A stretch of DNA of 64,000 bases from positions 3,853,612 to 3,917,611 of the forward strand of contig CM035304.1 in assembly GCA_002900995.3 (NCBI GenBank), written 5' to 3'. Within the stretch, counting starts at the first letter, position 1, and every line of letters starts with the position of its first letter. Below are positions 1 through 10,003 of this stretch, one piece after another. The position numbers were made by a program, and so were the translations under genes. The notes under the pieces are model-generated. The model was given only the letters and a program-made list of their open reading frames with translations, did no database searches and was not told the DNA's origin. Source of the stretch: Ganoderma boninense (taxonomy: Eukaryota > Basidiomycota > Agaricomycetes > Polyporales > Polyporaceae).

Positions 1-213
1 GTCAATGAATAAAAGGACAAAGAAAGCAACAGGAAGATGGTATTGGATCGATAAGAGACGAAATAAGGTATCATAAGAGCAGGACAGTGCAACTGGGAGA
101 GGTCCATTAATATGCGACCTTCATCGTGATGACCCCCACTCGCTTGGAGGCGCCACCGTATCGTCATCGTCGCCTAGTATGACGGATGATGCTGGGGTAA
201 ACGACGGTTCACG
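1..213. other. 3' flank of BTB gene 1
   Basis: Short non-coding stretch downstream of the first BTB gene, which ends at 214 on the minus strand. I see no gene or repeat in it. Confidence 0.5.
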
Positions 214-1500
214 TCAACGCTGAGGGGCAGGAGCAATATGACACATACTATCCTCTTCGACAACCCGTTTGCACCAGACGTTCAAGTAATAATCAAACAG
301 CGGCCAGACAGCCCTCTGAAAACACCCATCAACACCAGCAGCCCATGTAGTCGGAAAGTAGACACCCACGTCCGATGCCCAAAGGTAGTTGGTCTTCGGC
401 ACTTTCGTCATGGCGCTCGCATCGGCATGCACGCACTCATCTTCGTCTACGGCGCTCGAGAACTTAACCTAAGAAGCACACGAGTGACTCAGCCCGCGCC
501 AGCACAGGACCGGACCATCCCCCACCCCACCCGTCATCTGAGCACTCACGGAATAAATAGCCTCCTCGATGGCGTCCGCCAGGATCCCCGCAAACTCCTC
601 CAAGTCCCACCACGCCCTCCCCACACACTTCGAGCACCTCACCGCGCTCTCCAGCGCCGGCCTCAGCAGCCTCGCGTCCCGCGCGACGCTTGGGTCCAGC
701 CGCTCTCCCAGCGCCTCCCGCACGCCAGCCATGTACCGCACCCAGTACTCGGGCACGAGCAGGCTCCCGCACACCAGCCGGTCCCACTTCAGGCGCCGCG
801 CGGGCAGGAGCTTCGCGCACTCCCAGCACTGGCCGAGGAAGCAGAGCCGGCGCCACTGCATCTGGACCCACCACGGCACCTGGTCGTCCGCGACGGTCGC
901 GACGCTCTTGGCCGCCGCCTCGCACCGCCGGCGGTACTCGAGCAATTGCACGAGCGCGGAGCCCTCCGCCATCTCGGTGAGCTTGAGCGTGGACGGGATC
1001 GGGTGCGGCAGGGTGTGGCGCGCCGCGACGGCGGCGATGTCGCGCATGCCGGCGTACATCGCGAGCGCGTAAATGACGTACGGGTCTGCGGCGAGGTGGT
1101 CCGGGCGGAGGAGGTGTGGGCGCATGCGCGCGACGATGCTGGGGGCGCCGTACTTGGTCGCGAGCTCGAGGAGCGGATATACATCGTTGAGCGTGATCGG
1201 GGGCTCAGGAATGGGGTAGAGGAAGCGGAGGAAGAGGTCGAGGGCGTCGCTGGAGTCCGCAAGGCGTAGGACAGGCCGCTGCTTCCTGTGGCGGTGGGGA
1301 GCAGAGGGAGGTGGGGGTGGCGGCTGTACCAGTGGGATGAGCTCCGAGAGGACTCGAGAGCCTAGACGGATGAGCTTCTTATGGACCTTGAACTCCACGC
1401 TGTCGCTAGAGAGCAAAACAACATCAGCATCGCGGCAGTTAAAGGGGTCGCCAGCTCGTGTTGTAGAGGTTGAAGCCACGCTTTGAGGGTACGCGAGCAT
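214..1500 (-). CDS. BTB/POZ domain protein (paralogue 1), two exons
   Basis: Predicted BTB/POZ protein of about 401 residues. Exon 1 runs 1500-551 and exon 2 468-214. The intron has a GTGAGT donor at 549 and an acceptor AG at 470-469, phase 0. The ATG at 1498-1500 was chosen because it sits just before the domain; the same frame stays open to 1692 but that extension looks like leader sequence. The BTB fold covers roughly residues 15-130: a DVVLLSSD strand, then FKVHKKLI, then the helix LFLRFLYPIPEP, matching the two paralogues at 5.0 and 6.3 kb. Known BTB proteins dimerise and often act as cullin-3 substrate adaptors, but no MATH, Kelch or zinc-finger partner domain is present, so the target is unknown. 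The C-terminal half (with the motif LLEYRRRC) is shared only with the two neighbours. The family is typical of mushroom genomes as large lineage-specific expansions. Confidence 0.85.
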
Positions 1501-3831
1501 GGTGGCAGACAGAGGGGGGGGTGCAGTGCATGAGCAACGAAAGACGACGCTGTACTGTGTCCGCAATATGTACCCAGGGGCGCGAAGGAGCGACATGAAT
1601 GCCACAACTAGTCCCGCTCCCATGACTGTGCTTCCTTGCCTCCTCGAGCGCGGGACGGAGGCCTGGATGTCAATTACCTCACGATAAAGCAAGTACGCCA
1701 GGAGATTGACTCGGCTTGACCACCACGTGTGCGTGGGCTATGCCTGCTTCTGAAGCTTCTTTTCGCCGCTGGGTATGCCAACCTAGATCCATGTGCAAGC
1801 GCCGCGTTGCCTTTGGGCATCATCCAAGGACTAGAATGACCTAGCGGAAAATCGTCAGCATGTCACAACCACAATACAGACAAAACCCAGACACAACCAT
1901 CCGGCCACAACATAGCGGCGTCGTCCGAAGCGTGAAGACATCAGAAGGCTGGTCTCCAAAATCGAGGCGGAAGGTCTGGCCCTCACATAGCTAATCCGCT
2001 CGAAAAGCAAAGAATAGACACGTCATAGTAGGATTCACAAGCGGATGGCACCCGCAAAGGCTAGCCATGCAGCTGGGAAGCCTGATAACGGTGTCTCATG
2101 ACACGCCCTGCAGCACACGAAAGGCACGCGAAGAGCATTTTCTTTTCCTCGGCAGTGCAGACAGGTGCTGCAGCCACCAAGCAGAGGATTGCAGATCGCG
2201 GTTGATCAGCGATGCAGCGCATCGGAGCGACGGCCGTTGTAGCGACCGTACGTAAAAGCGGCATCCGCATTGACATGAAGGCTACGTGCACGACAGCACC
2301 CTGGCCGCACCATCCATCGTTGAAAAGGAAGCGGGCTGGACGGATCTCAATCCGTAGATCAGCGCCGCTGCAATGTACCGCCGCGGGACGATTATCGAAG
2401 CTGGACCACTTGCGAGCAAGCGTTGCTTACAGTTCTTGGAGGAAGTCTTCAACTCTTATCGCAACGTCGATCTCCCCAGCGTTGCCGAGGTGTTTCTGGC
2501 AAGTCCTGAAAGATCTGCGGTGAGCGCTATATACCGTACAAGAAACACAAAAATTAGGAGACAACTCAATCTGTGTGGTCACCAAGAGGCTGCAGCCTGA
2601 AGATCGACGTGTAAAGTCTCGTGCATCTCGACCCCGGTCGTTACAACCCCGAATCAACTTTCCAGGGAGAAAGGTTGAGTACCTGCAGCACTGGAGCGAT
2701 GCTGCGGCGGGAACCAGAAAACTAGTGAAAGGAAGTCTTCTAGCAGCGGGAGTGAGGCGTTTGAAGATGTTTGATGGTGAGATGAGAGCTTGAGTTAATT
2801 GTCGATATGCTGCAGCGGGGTATGTGTGGAGTCGTCAAGCCCTTGGTATTTGGGATCCTAGTGGAAGTCAATCTTTGAAAGAATTCAACGTAGAATCTGA
2901 ACTGCGGCAGTTCGAAACAAGTACGCAATGGCTTCAAGAAGAGGCTACCAGTGTCCCGCTGAGGTGACATGCGCCAATGGGAGTCAGAGTCGTAGCGCAA
3001 GCAGATTGTCCAGGCAAACGTATGCATAACAAGCCCCGTCTCGATTCGACAGAACGACAGGGGAAAGGTCCATGAGGAGAATTTCAGAAAATGAGATGAA
3101 CCACAGAAGCAGATCAAATATTTAACCCATCTCTGTGGTTCATCGTAACCAAGTGAAGGGCTGGACTTCAAACTTGAAGTCTAGGTGGTTTAACAGGCAC
3201 CTGGACACTGCAATATGTCGCTCCGCGACCACTCGGAGGTGCAGCTCGGGGAAGTTACGCATACAATCAACCAAATGCATACACACTATATGCGTCCCAT
3301 ATGAGACGGGCATCTGGTATTCAGAAGGTCGTTGGTAAACCACCATGCCACTTACGACTGCCAGTGCCATGGAGTCTAGCTTCAAAGCGAAGACGACATT
3401 ATAATATCCCACTCACCGGAACTGCAGAATCATGCAACTGATAATTGTGTGGTACGAGACCCATTCCATTACATCTGTGACGACAAAGACTTTCAAGGTG
3501 GTCGACCGCCTCACCGCGTCTCGCCGTGGTCTGGTTGCGACATGCCTTTCAATCAGAGTTGGTAATCTTTCCGAGTCGGTTGATATACGAGGCGGAGATT
3601 CTAGCGGGGATGTATGTCAGAGAGCGCGGAGAGTGACTGCAAGGTGAGGGCCGCCGACATCGCAGTCCGAGTCGACGACCGTACAATGGAATGGAGCGCC
3701 GGTAGGTAAACGCCCTATGCGGCAATTCCCGAGTGACACTGACGCGTCCCGACGCGTACCTTCCCACCCCCAGGCGTCCGCAATCCACCTCTTAGTCCTG
3801 CTCCCCCTCCTCCTCATCTGCACACCCCGCC
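1501..3831. other. Gene-poor 2.3 kb
   Basis: Between BTB gene 1 (minus) and PRE1 (plus). The open frames here are short, overlap on both strands and show no recognisable domain, transit peptide or splice-consistent continuation. The last 150 bases are pyrimidine-rich and probably form the PRE1 promoter. Nothing else is supported. Confidence 0.5.
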
Positions 3832-4527
3832 ATGGATATTTCGTTTGCTCTGACAGGGAAGGGCTATGTCATTGTCGCCGCGGACACCACCGCCGCGCGG
3901 TCTATCGTCAAGATGAAGGTCGATGAGGACAAGATCAAGGTTCTAAGCCCTCATCTCCTCATGGCCTACTCTGGCGAGCCAGGTGCGTCACCTACGCGCT
4001 CATTCACAACTCGAATATAGGGCTCACCTGTAGTAGGCGACACCGTTCAATTCGCTGAGTATATCGAGCGCAACATCCGCCTCTACCAAATCCGTAACAC
4101 CTACGCTCTGCGGCCCCCTTCCGCCGCGTCATGGATCCGCCGCGCCCTCGCAGACTCCCTGCGCTCCCGTAAACCATACGCTGTCAACCTCCTTGTCGGC
4201 GGTTACGATACTAGCTCCCACAACCCCCACCTGTACTGGATAGACTACCTTGGAACCATGTCCGAGGTGCCATTCGCCGCACATGGCTATGGCGCATACT
4301 TCGCTCTCAGTTTGCTCGATCGGTGAGTTGTCTCTCGAATCTTAGGCTATTTCAAACCTCTCATGTAGCTACTACGTAGCTACCACGACCCTGAAGCTTC
4401 GGTGGAGGAGGGTCTTGCCATTCTGAAGAGATGTATCGACGAAGTTGCGAAGCGATTGGTCGTGACCCCGGAGAAGTACAAGGTTAAGATCGTGGATAAG
4501 GACGGGATTCGCGAAGTTGAGATATAA
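3832..4527 (+). CDS. PRE1: 20S proteasome subunit beta-4 (PSMB2/Pre1 type), three exons
   Basis: Non-catalytic beta-4 subunit of the 20S proteasome core, which forms part of the beta ring. Exons are 3832-3982, 4037-4322 and 4380-4527. The introns are 54 and 57 bp with GT-AG ends, and the predicted protein has 194 residues, close to the 198-201 usual for the family. Diagnostic stretches are the N-terminal strand [19 protein letters not shown], the junction [17 protein letters not shown], then [31 protein letters not shown] and the end [13 protein letters not shown]. There is no propeptide and no catalytic N-terminal threonine, as expected for this inactive subunit. In both introns an alternative nearby AG exists (4033; about 4369), but only the chosen ones keep the family frame. 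The gene is intact, unlike several neighbours. Confidence 0.96.
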
Positions 4528-5037
4528 ACCTGTATAACTCTGATTCTCAGCATTTGTGATTTTTCGTAAGTCCCCTCTCGATCCTCCCATCCGTTTCTCC
4601 ATTTAATGCTCCTTCAGTGTCTTGTATTGTAGCAATCTTACGGAGCACCGCATGAACTTCCGAACCCAGCAGGTGTGATATTTACTCGAAGTGGGATGTC
4701 GAAATCAGGCGTTTTTCCCGAGTCGTTCGGTTTTCCGCCGAGTAATGAGTTCAAGAGGCAATCGACGACAGCACATGGCAGCAATTCATGGAGCAATTCC
4801 CGGCTGTGGCCCGATCTTGATATGGTCGAGGTACTGCAACCTTACCTTTGCATAGCAATTCATTCTTTTGATTAGGGTTCAACAGGTGTAATTCCTCGAC
4901 ATGTGTCAGGGCATACTCCCAGGGATAACTTCCTGTGGGAAGTTTGCTGCGGTAGTCAGAAATGATACCTATGACCCATCCCTCCCGGGTCCCTTCTACA
5001 CTCTCTTCTACACTCTACCCTACACTGTTCTCCAACG
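4528..5037. promoter_or_regulatory. Intergenic region with pyrimidine-rich tract before BTB gene 2
   Basis: The last ~45 bases before the ATG at 5038 carry a repeated cttctacactct-type pyrimidine tract, the usual look of a fungal core promoter and transcript start. The rest is the PRE1 3' flank and holds no gene that I can support. Confidence 0.4.
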
Positions 5038-6027
5038 ATGGCTTACTCGCCCAGCGACGCGGTAACCTCCCTGAACGATCCCAGACGACCCCCCGTTCTA
5101 CCTAAACCCTTCCGTCGGTGACCTTGTCCTCCGCTCCTCGGACGATATTGACTTTCACGTCCACCGAGACATCCTCATCCACACGTCCCCGACCTTATCC
5201 ACCATGCTCACTCTCCCGAAGGCCGCTTCTGCCCGCTCTATCGATGCCACATCTGGAAATCCACTTCTGGAAATCCACTTCTCCAGGTGCAGGAGGACAG
5301 CAGGGTCTGGGCGCACCTCGTACCCTTGATTTATGTCCCTCGAGCCCCCGAACCCGCACTCGACGCCTCGCAGCTCGTCCTCATCTGCGCTATCCTCGAA
5401 GCCGCGCGCAAGTACAGCCTCACGTCCGTGACAGAGTGCATGCGGCGCATTCTGAAATCCCCCGAGATCGTCGAGGCGAAGCCCGTCGGCGTTTACGCTT
5501 TGGCCTGTGTATACGGGTTCGAGGACGTCGCGCGCATCGCGGCGCGAAAGAGTCTCACCAAGCCGTTGGGAACCGACTACGACGAGGAGCTGGACCTCAT
5601 TTCTGTCAGCACTTTCCACAGGCTCTCAGCCTACCGTTCACGCTGCGTTGCGGCCGCACTCGAGGGGACGAGCGTGTGGTACAATGTGCGTGATCGCTCT
5701 GAGGAGCTTGGGGCTTGCACGGGGAGTTCCTCTTGCTCGCCAAAAGGCCGACTCTATAAAGGGATCCAGCCGTCCTGGTCAATATACTTGGAGAAGCTCC
5801 GACGATTGCTCGAGCAGACCCCCGACGCGACGAAGCCATGTTCTCCGTCATTGTTGGAGCCAGTCATCGAGTCGACGAGGAATTGCCTTTCTTGTCTGCA
5901 GGCCATCCACCATAGTGTCGAAGTTGTCTCTTGCGATTTAGAGCGGAGGGTGAGAGAGGCGATCGATAAGGTTTGTTCTCGTTATGGGCGCGGTTTGGTC
6001 ATTCTCAGTGCTCATTCGTCCTTCTAG
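5038..6027 (+). pseudogene. BTB/POZ domain gene (paralogue 2), frame-disrupted
   Basis: Clear relative of the BTB genes at 0.2 and 6.3 kb, but not readable in one frame. The ATG at 5038 lies in one frame, the first half of the BTB domain (FYLNPSVGDLVLRSSDD, then IDFHVHRDIL) in the next, and the remainder from 5287 (RVWAHLVPLIYVP, then LEAARKYSLTSVTECMRR) back in the first. The second break is a perfect 14-bp tandem duplication, 5253-5266 and 5267-5280; with one copy the domain reads straight through. The first break is a single base near 5085 in a run of C. The two add up to +15, so the ends are in register while the middle is not. No usable ATG occurs in the middle frame. It could be a young pseudogene, or a real gene with one assembly error plus one true duplication. 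Confidence 0.75.
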
Positions 6028-6324
6028 ATTGTGCTCGAGTTCTAACCGCGTTCTTCAGCATCCTCATTCGATGCGATGCGGAGCGGCGAGTTTTTTTTTT
6101 TTGCTTTGGTTGGGATATCGCACTGATAAAATGTCGACAGAGACCAGATGCAAAGCACCAAAGCGAACGCCAGATAAGCCACGCGGCTTGTGCAATACCT
6201 AAACTGTATCGTGCATTGTATACTGTTCACCTATGTTCACCGCCGAGGCTCGCTTCTATCGGTCCGAGAGCGTGCTGCGGTATATGTAGGAACCCATCGA
6301 CGATCTTCCACCTGGTCGCCCACC

Positions 6325-7353
6325 ATGTCAGAGTCTACGTCCACGACCACTCCTCCCCCGTACCTGAATCCAACGACTGGCGACCTGATCATCCGCGCAC
6401 CCAATCCAGATTCCACCGACTTCCACGTCCACCGATGCATTATCGCCAACCTCTCTCCCGTGTTCGCAGACATGTTCTCCCTCCCCGCGCCTGGTGCATG
6501 CGACACGGCGGGCCCCAATAAGCCCGTCGTGGATGTCCTAGAGCCCGCCGCCGTCTGGACGCACATCCTCTCTTTCTGCCACTTCGCCCCCCGCCCTTCA
6601 TCCCTCACCATCGACGACGTTCACGCGCTCCTCGAGGCTGCGCGGAAGTACCAGATGCCGGGCGTCACGGATTGGATGCGGCGCACCCTCGCGGACGAGT
6701 TCGTCGACAAGCAACCGCTGAGCGCGTTCGGGCTCGCGTGCGCGTACAAATTGGACGACCTCGCGCGCCGCGCGGCGAGGGCGTCGCTGCTCCTCCCTAC
6801 CGACTTCCCTTTCGTGAAGGAGCTAGACCTCATTCCTACCCGCCAGTACCATCGCCTCCTTGAATATCGCAGGCGATGTCTCTCAGCAGCGCGTACGATT
6901 TTGTCGTGGGAGTCAGGCTCCTGGCGAAGTCCGAATTGGCTGAGCGTCAAGTCGGACATTGGGAGATATAATCGTGCCCTACACGCGCTTTGTTCCCCGG
7001 ACAAACCCAGCACATTCGGGCGGTGCGTTGGTGGAGAATACCGGGTCAACGAGGCGTGGTGCGTCGGCATGGAAGCGCTCTGCAAGAGCATCGAAACGCA
7101 ACTTCGGCCTTCTTCAACGTTCTGTCCGCTGTTGCTCGAGCCTCTTGTTCAGGCTTGTGTTTCTACTTCAAGCTGTAGAGAGCTGGAGGATATTCGGACT
7201 ATCGTCAGTAGAGCGCAGAAATTTGCGCTGTTACTAGATGAAGAAATCGAGAGGGTCGTGAACGAGGTATGTTGCTCAAGCATCCGCCTGAGCTGCGTTT
7301 GACCGTTGTGATGTAATATTTAGGTGGAACTCGAGCTTGACAATGGCAAGTAA
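6325..7353 (+). CDS. BTB/POZ domain protein (paralogue 3), two exons
   Basis: Intact member of the local BTB family, 323 residues. The start at 6325 has a good context (caccATG) and gives an N-terminus that leads straight into the domain (PPPYLNPTTGDLIIRAP, then DFHVHRCIIANLSPVFADMF). Exon 1 is 6325-7266. A 57-bp intron with GTATGT donor and TAG acceptor follows, and the last exon (7324-7353) adds only nine codons, VELELDNGK. The BTB domain occupies about residues 15-125; the rest is the family-specific helical region with HRLLEYRRRC. The ORF is open upstream to 6190 but lacks family similarity there. Function is inferred only from the domain (protein-protein contact, possibly cullin-3 adaptor). 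It is the best reference for judging the damage in paralogue 2. Confidence 0.88.
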
Positions 7354-7793
7354 AGGAGCAGAGGATAGTCGAGTATTGCGTGAATGATCTGAGGCACGAC
7401 CTCGGTCACATCCCCTCGCTGTTCCCTTATCTACTTACAGCTAGGCGCAGAAAGTTGCTTCCGAGACGAACACCGCGACTCGCATACGGAAGACTCAAAT
7501 ATAAGACAGTGGTGGAAGAAGGTTGGATGCCTCCTACACTCGGGCTACGAGAGAACTGGAAAAGAATCTGATATCGTGTGAGAGACAACTGTAAAAACAT
7601 GTGTGGATAGGGGCTGTAAGTACCTGATATCGTGAAAGAGAACTGGGGGACACAATATCAGGAAGATGTGGGTATATAAGTGTGTATGTAATCAGGCAAA
7701 GTGGGTAAGGTGAAGGGAGCGAGCCTTATAAGTGGCAGAGAAAGGTCATAAATATCGTCCCATGCAACCACCAAAACGTTTCAAGCGCTAGCC
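7354..7793. other. Convergent intergenic region with a short direct repeat
   Basis: Lies between the 3' ends of BTB gene 3 (plus) and the unknown gene on the minus strand. A near repeat of about 24 bases beginning ctgatatcgtg occurs at about 7568 and 7626, and a partial inverted echo (caatatcagg) near 7654. No coding feature is supported. Confidence 0.35.
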
Positions 7794-8504
7794 CTAATCG
7801 AATCGCAGCTCGAGCTCGGGGATGTAGTGAGCCTTCCCAAAGCGGTCCGGGAGGGTCTTCCGGATGGAGACCACCCAGATTGGGTCTGGCGTCGGCGTCT
7901 TGGTCCATTCGACCCACACCGGATGAGGATCGTCCCATAGGTGGACGTACTCGTCCGCGCCCTGGATGTCGCGATGTCATTTAAGTCAGATAATAAGGAG
8001 AAAACGGGAGAACCACGTACTAAGAGCTTGATCCAGTCGGCCTGTTTGAGGATGATGTTCGCAAGAAGATCTACGAGCAATATTTTGCTGCGGGTCTTGA
8101 GGTTAGGCATAGGAAGCTGTGGTCGACAGTAGTCCTTCTCCTCTCCGGGGAACTGTCGGAGATGCACATGTCAGCATAAGTTCAGTCTGGCCGTCACGCA
8201 TGAATATATGCGGCGCGCTCTCGGAGCAGCGTGTCCGTGACCTCGGAGAGACCAGCAGGACACGTAACTTGAGGTAACTCACCATCGCTCTGTCGACATA
8301 AGTCAAACGGGGGAAGATAATGTCGGAATGCCCCTCGATTTCCTTGGTCAGGAACTCCAGTCGCTTTCTGCGAGTATTCCCTGCTCTAACGAGCTGGAAT
8401 CCGATCTCGCCGGTCAGCTTGTTCTTGAGCTCGATGTGAGCGCGCGGGTCCAAGTCCCTGGGTAGCGGAACCTTGACTCGGTCCACCCCATGAGGTCCCT
8501 CCAT
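7794..8504 (-). CDS. Unknown conserved-looking protein, three exons
   Basis: Not recognised. Exons are 8504-8283, 8152-8021 and 7961-7794, all joined in phase 0 by GT-AG introns of 130 and 59 bp; the predicted product has 173 residues. The protein is well ordered in appearance: KNKLTGEIGFQLVRAG, FLTKEIEGHSDIIFPRLTY, a proline-rich turn RPQLPMPNLKTRSKILL, a helix with KQADWIKLL, and an end rich in aromatics (ADEYVHLWDDPHPVWVEW, then LPDRFGKAHYIPELELRFD). No signal peptide or membrane segment is seen. The clean splice phases, and codon use unlike the flanks, argue that it is a real gene. Additional upstream coding sequence is possible: another ATG at 8629 lies in a different frame and would need an extra intron. 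I assign no function. Confidence 0.65.
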
Positions 8505-9231
8505 CCGCGCCTGGTTTTTGACAGAGTATCGGTTCTGCACGGACGTGTAGACCTGTGCTGTAGACCTGTCGTCAACCTAAGGTCGCGCTGCCGAAAATGT
8601 GGGGGGTCTTTACAAGCCGGGGTTTTCATACCATAAGGGTCATCGTTGCAGTCTAACGGAGGACCAGGTGGTTATCAATGCATGGAAACATCAACATCCT
8701 GATAAGACTGACATTCGGTAGCCTTGTAGTGACGCGCTGCACTCAAGGCGCTGTCTTCTGGGGCAAGCGGCATGTCGCAGTGTGTGGTCGTGGATGAGAG
8801 GACTTGAGGAAGTGACGGACAGTGCGGTAGATGATACACTAGCTCTGCACTTCTTATACTGAACGAGCAGATTGGCTATTCGATGGACTTTGTTCAGAAT
8901 ATGGAGTTCGTTGCCACGATCGCCACTGATCGCCAGGAGTGTTTTGCGCTCTGAGTACAAACATTAAGGTTTGGTGTTTGATGCCGAGATAGTCGTTATA
9001 TTCAGCACTAGGACTTATGATGTCAGGCCTTGTACCCTGACGCTGGGGCGCCAATAGCTTGTCATCGATAGTAGACAACTGTTTGGAACCCTACTGTCAG
9101 TGATCGTGGCCTTTGCCTTTGGCGCAAGTGCTATGTGACCGTCCTCCCCAGTCCTCCCTCTGCGCGGTGGGGTAAGTATGCATTCGCTTGCCTTGACAGC
9201 CGCGGGAAACAACTTGAAAGCACACAGTGTT
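8505..9231. other. Intergenic, no gene seen
   Basis: Between the unknown minus-strand gene and the first tRNA-Leu unit. The open frames are short and overlap on both strands. I see no repeat or RNA gene until the tRNA inverted repeat begins at 9232. Confidence 0.4.
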
Positions 9232-9390
9232 CTGACGTGTTAGATGTCCGCGAGCACCCCTCACCATGGTGAGATGGCCGAGCGGTCTAAGGCGCCAGAC
9301 TAAGGCGCTTACGTCGTAAATCTGGTCCGAAAGGGCGTGGGTTCGAATCCCACTCTCATCAAATCTTTTTTCTTTCCTCTGCACTGCTCT
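9232..9390 (+). repeat. Inverted repeat arm 1 carrying tRNA-Leu
   Basis: Left arm of a 159-bp inverted repeat whose right arm is 9644-9802. The tRNA part is identical. The shared flanks extend 36 bp upstream (including gatgtccgcgagcacccctca) and about 30 bp downstream (a T-run, then ctttcctctgcactgctc) with only a few mismatches. Confidence 0.9.
9268..9361 (+). tRNA. tRNA-Leu (anticodon AAG) with a 14-base intron
   Basis: Folds as a type II tRNA. The 7-bp acceptor stem pairs GGTGAGA with TCTCATC (one G-T), and the D-arm is GCC/GGC. The anticodon stem is CCAGA/TCTGG with loop C-T-A-A-G-G, giving anticodon AAG. A 14-base intron directly 3' of position 37 contains CTTA, able to pair with the anticodon loop. 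An 11-base variable arm with a GAAA loop follows, then a T-arm GTGGG-TTCGAAT-CCCAC and discriminator A. The T-run directly downstream (tcttttttc) is a normal RNA polymerase III terminator. The long variable arm plus AAG anticodon makes leucine the only reasonable assignment. Confidence 0.92.
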
Positions 9391-9643
9391 GGGGTTGTTG
9401 TATCTTCCAGTTTAGTTTTGTTTATTTGTGCGAGAGACTGTTAGAGGACCATTTGCCTGAGATTTCGTATATTAGTCTATAGTGCGCGAAGGTAACTCAT
9501 AAGAAATCCACAAAGCCTGGTGCCAATTTGGAGTGAATATTTGATACATGGTCATTGATCCAATCGAATCATCATCAGGTCTTCGAAGAATCTTTGACCC
9601 AAACAAACAATCTGAAGGCATACACGAGGTATAGATAGTCCAG
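9391..9643. other. Spacer between the two tRNA-Leu units
   Basis: 253 bp of single-copy sequence forming the loop of the inverted repeat. Both tRNA genes are transcribed into it (convergent). Nothing else is recognised. Confidence 0.6.
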
Positions 9644-9802
9644 GAGCAGTGCAGAGGAAAGAAAAAAAGATTTGATGAGAGTGGGATTCGAACCCACGCC
9701 CTTTCGGACCAGATTTACGACGTAAGCGCCTTAGTCTGGCGCCTTAGACCGCTCGGCCATCTCACCATGCTGAGGGGTGCTCGCGGACATCTAAGACGTC
9801 AG
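9644..9802 (-). repeat. Inverted repeat arm 2 carrying tRNA-Leu
   Basis: Right arm of the inverted repeat described at 9232-9390. Mismatches are limited to the flanks, for example gtgttag against gtcttag, and one extra T in the terminator run. Confidence 0.9.
9673..9766 (-). tRNA. tRNA-Leu (anticodon AAG) with a 14-base intron, second copy
   Basis: Reverse-complement copy of the tRNA at 9268-9361, identical over all 94 bases including the intron. It has its own terminator, since the complement of the A-run at 9662-9668 gives a T-run after the 3' end. It converges on the first copy. Confidence 0.92.
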
Positions 9803-10003
9803 GACATGACGGGACGGTGCGCGCTTGGCGAACACGGTCACGTTGCCAAGCGAAGATGAACTTGGTGGGCGTGTTGTGCGGTGTGGCCGATGCGTGTTTT
9901 CAGTCCTCGCTCTTGCCTGCAGCCTTGCTCGCATTCATCCTCCTCCTCCCTCCTCTCTTCTCTCCGTTGACCCCTGGCATCCCCAACACACCGCGCGGAC
10001 ACC

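Noticed and set aside
238..1269. 343-codon plus-strand open frame over BTB gene 1
   Set aside because: Arg/Pro-rich antisense shadow of a GC-rich exon; no domain.
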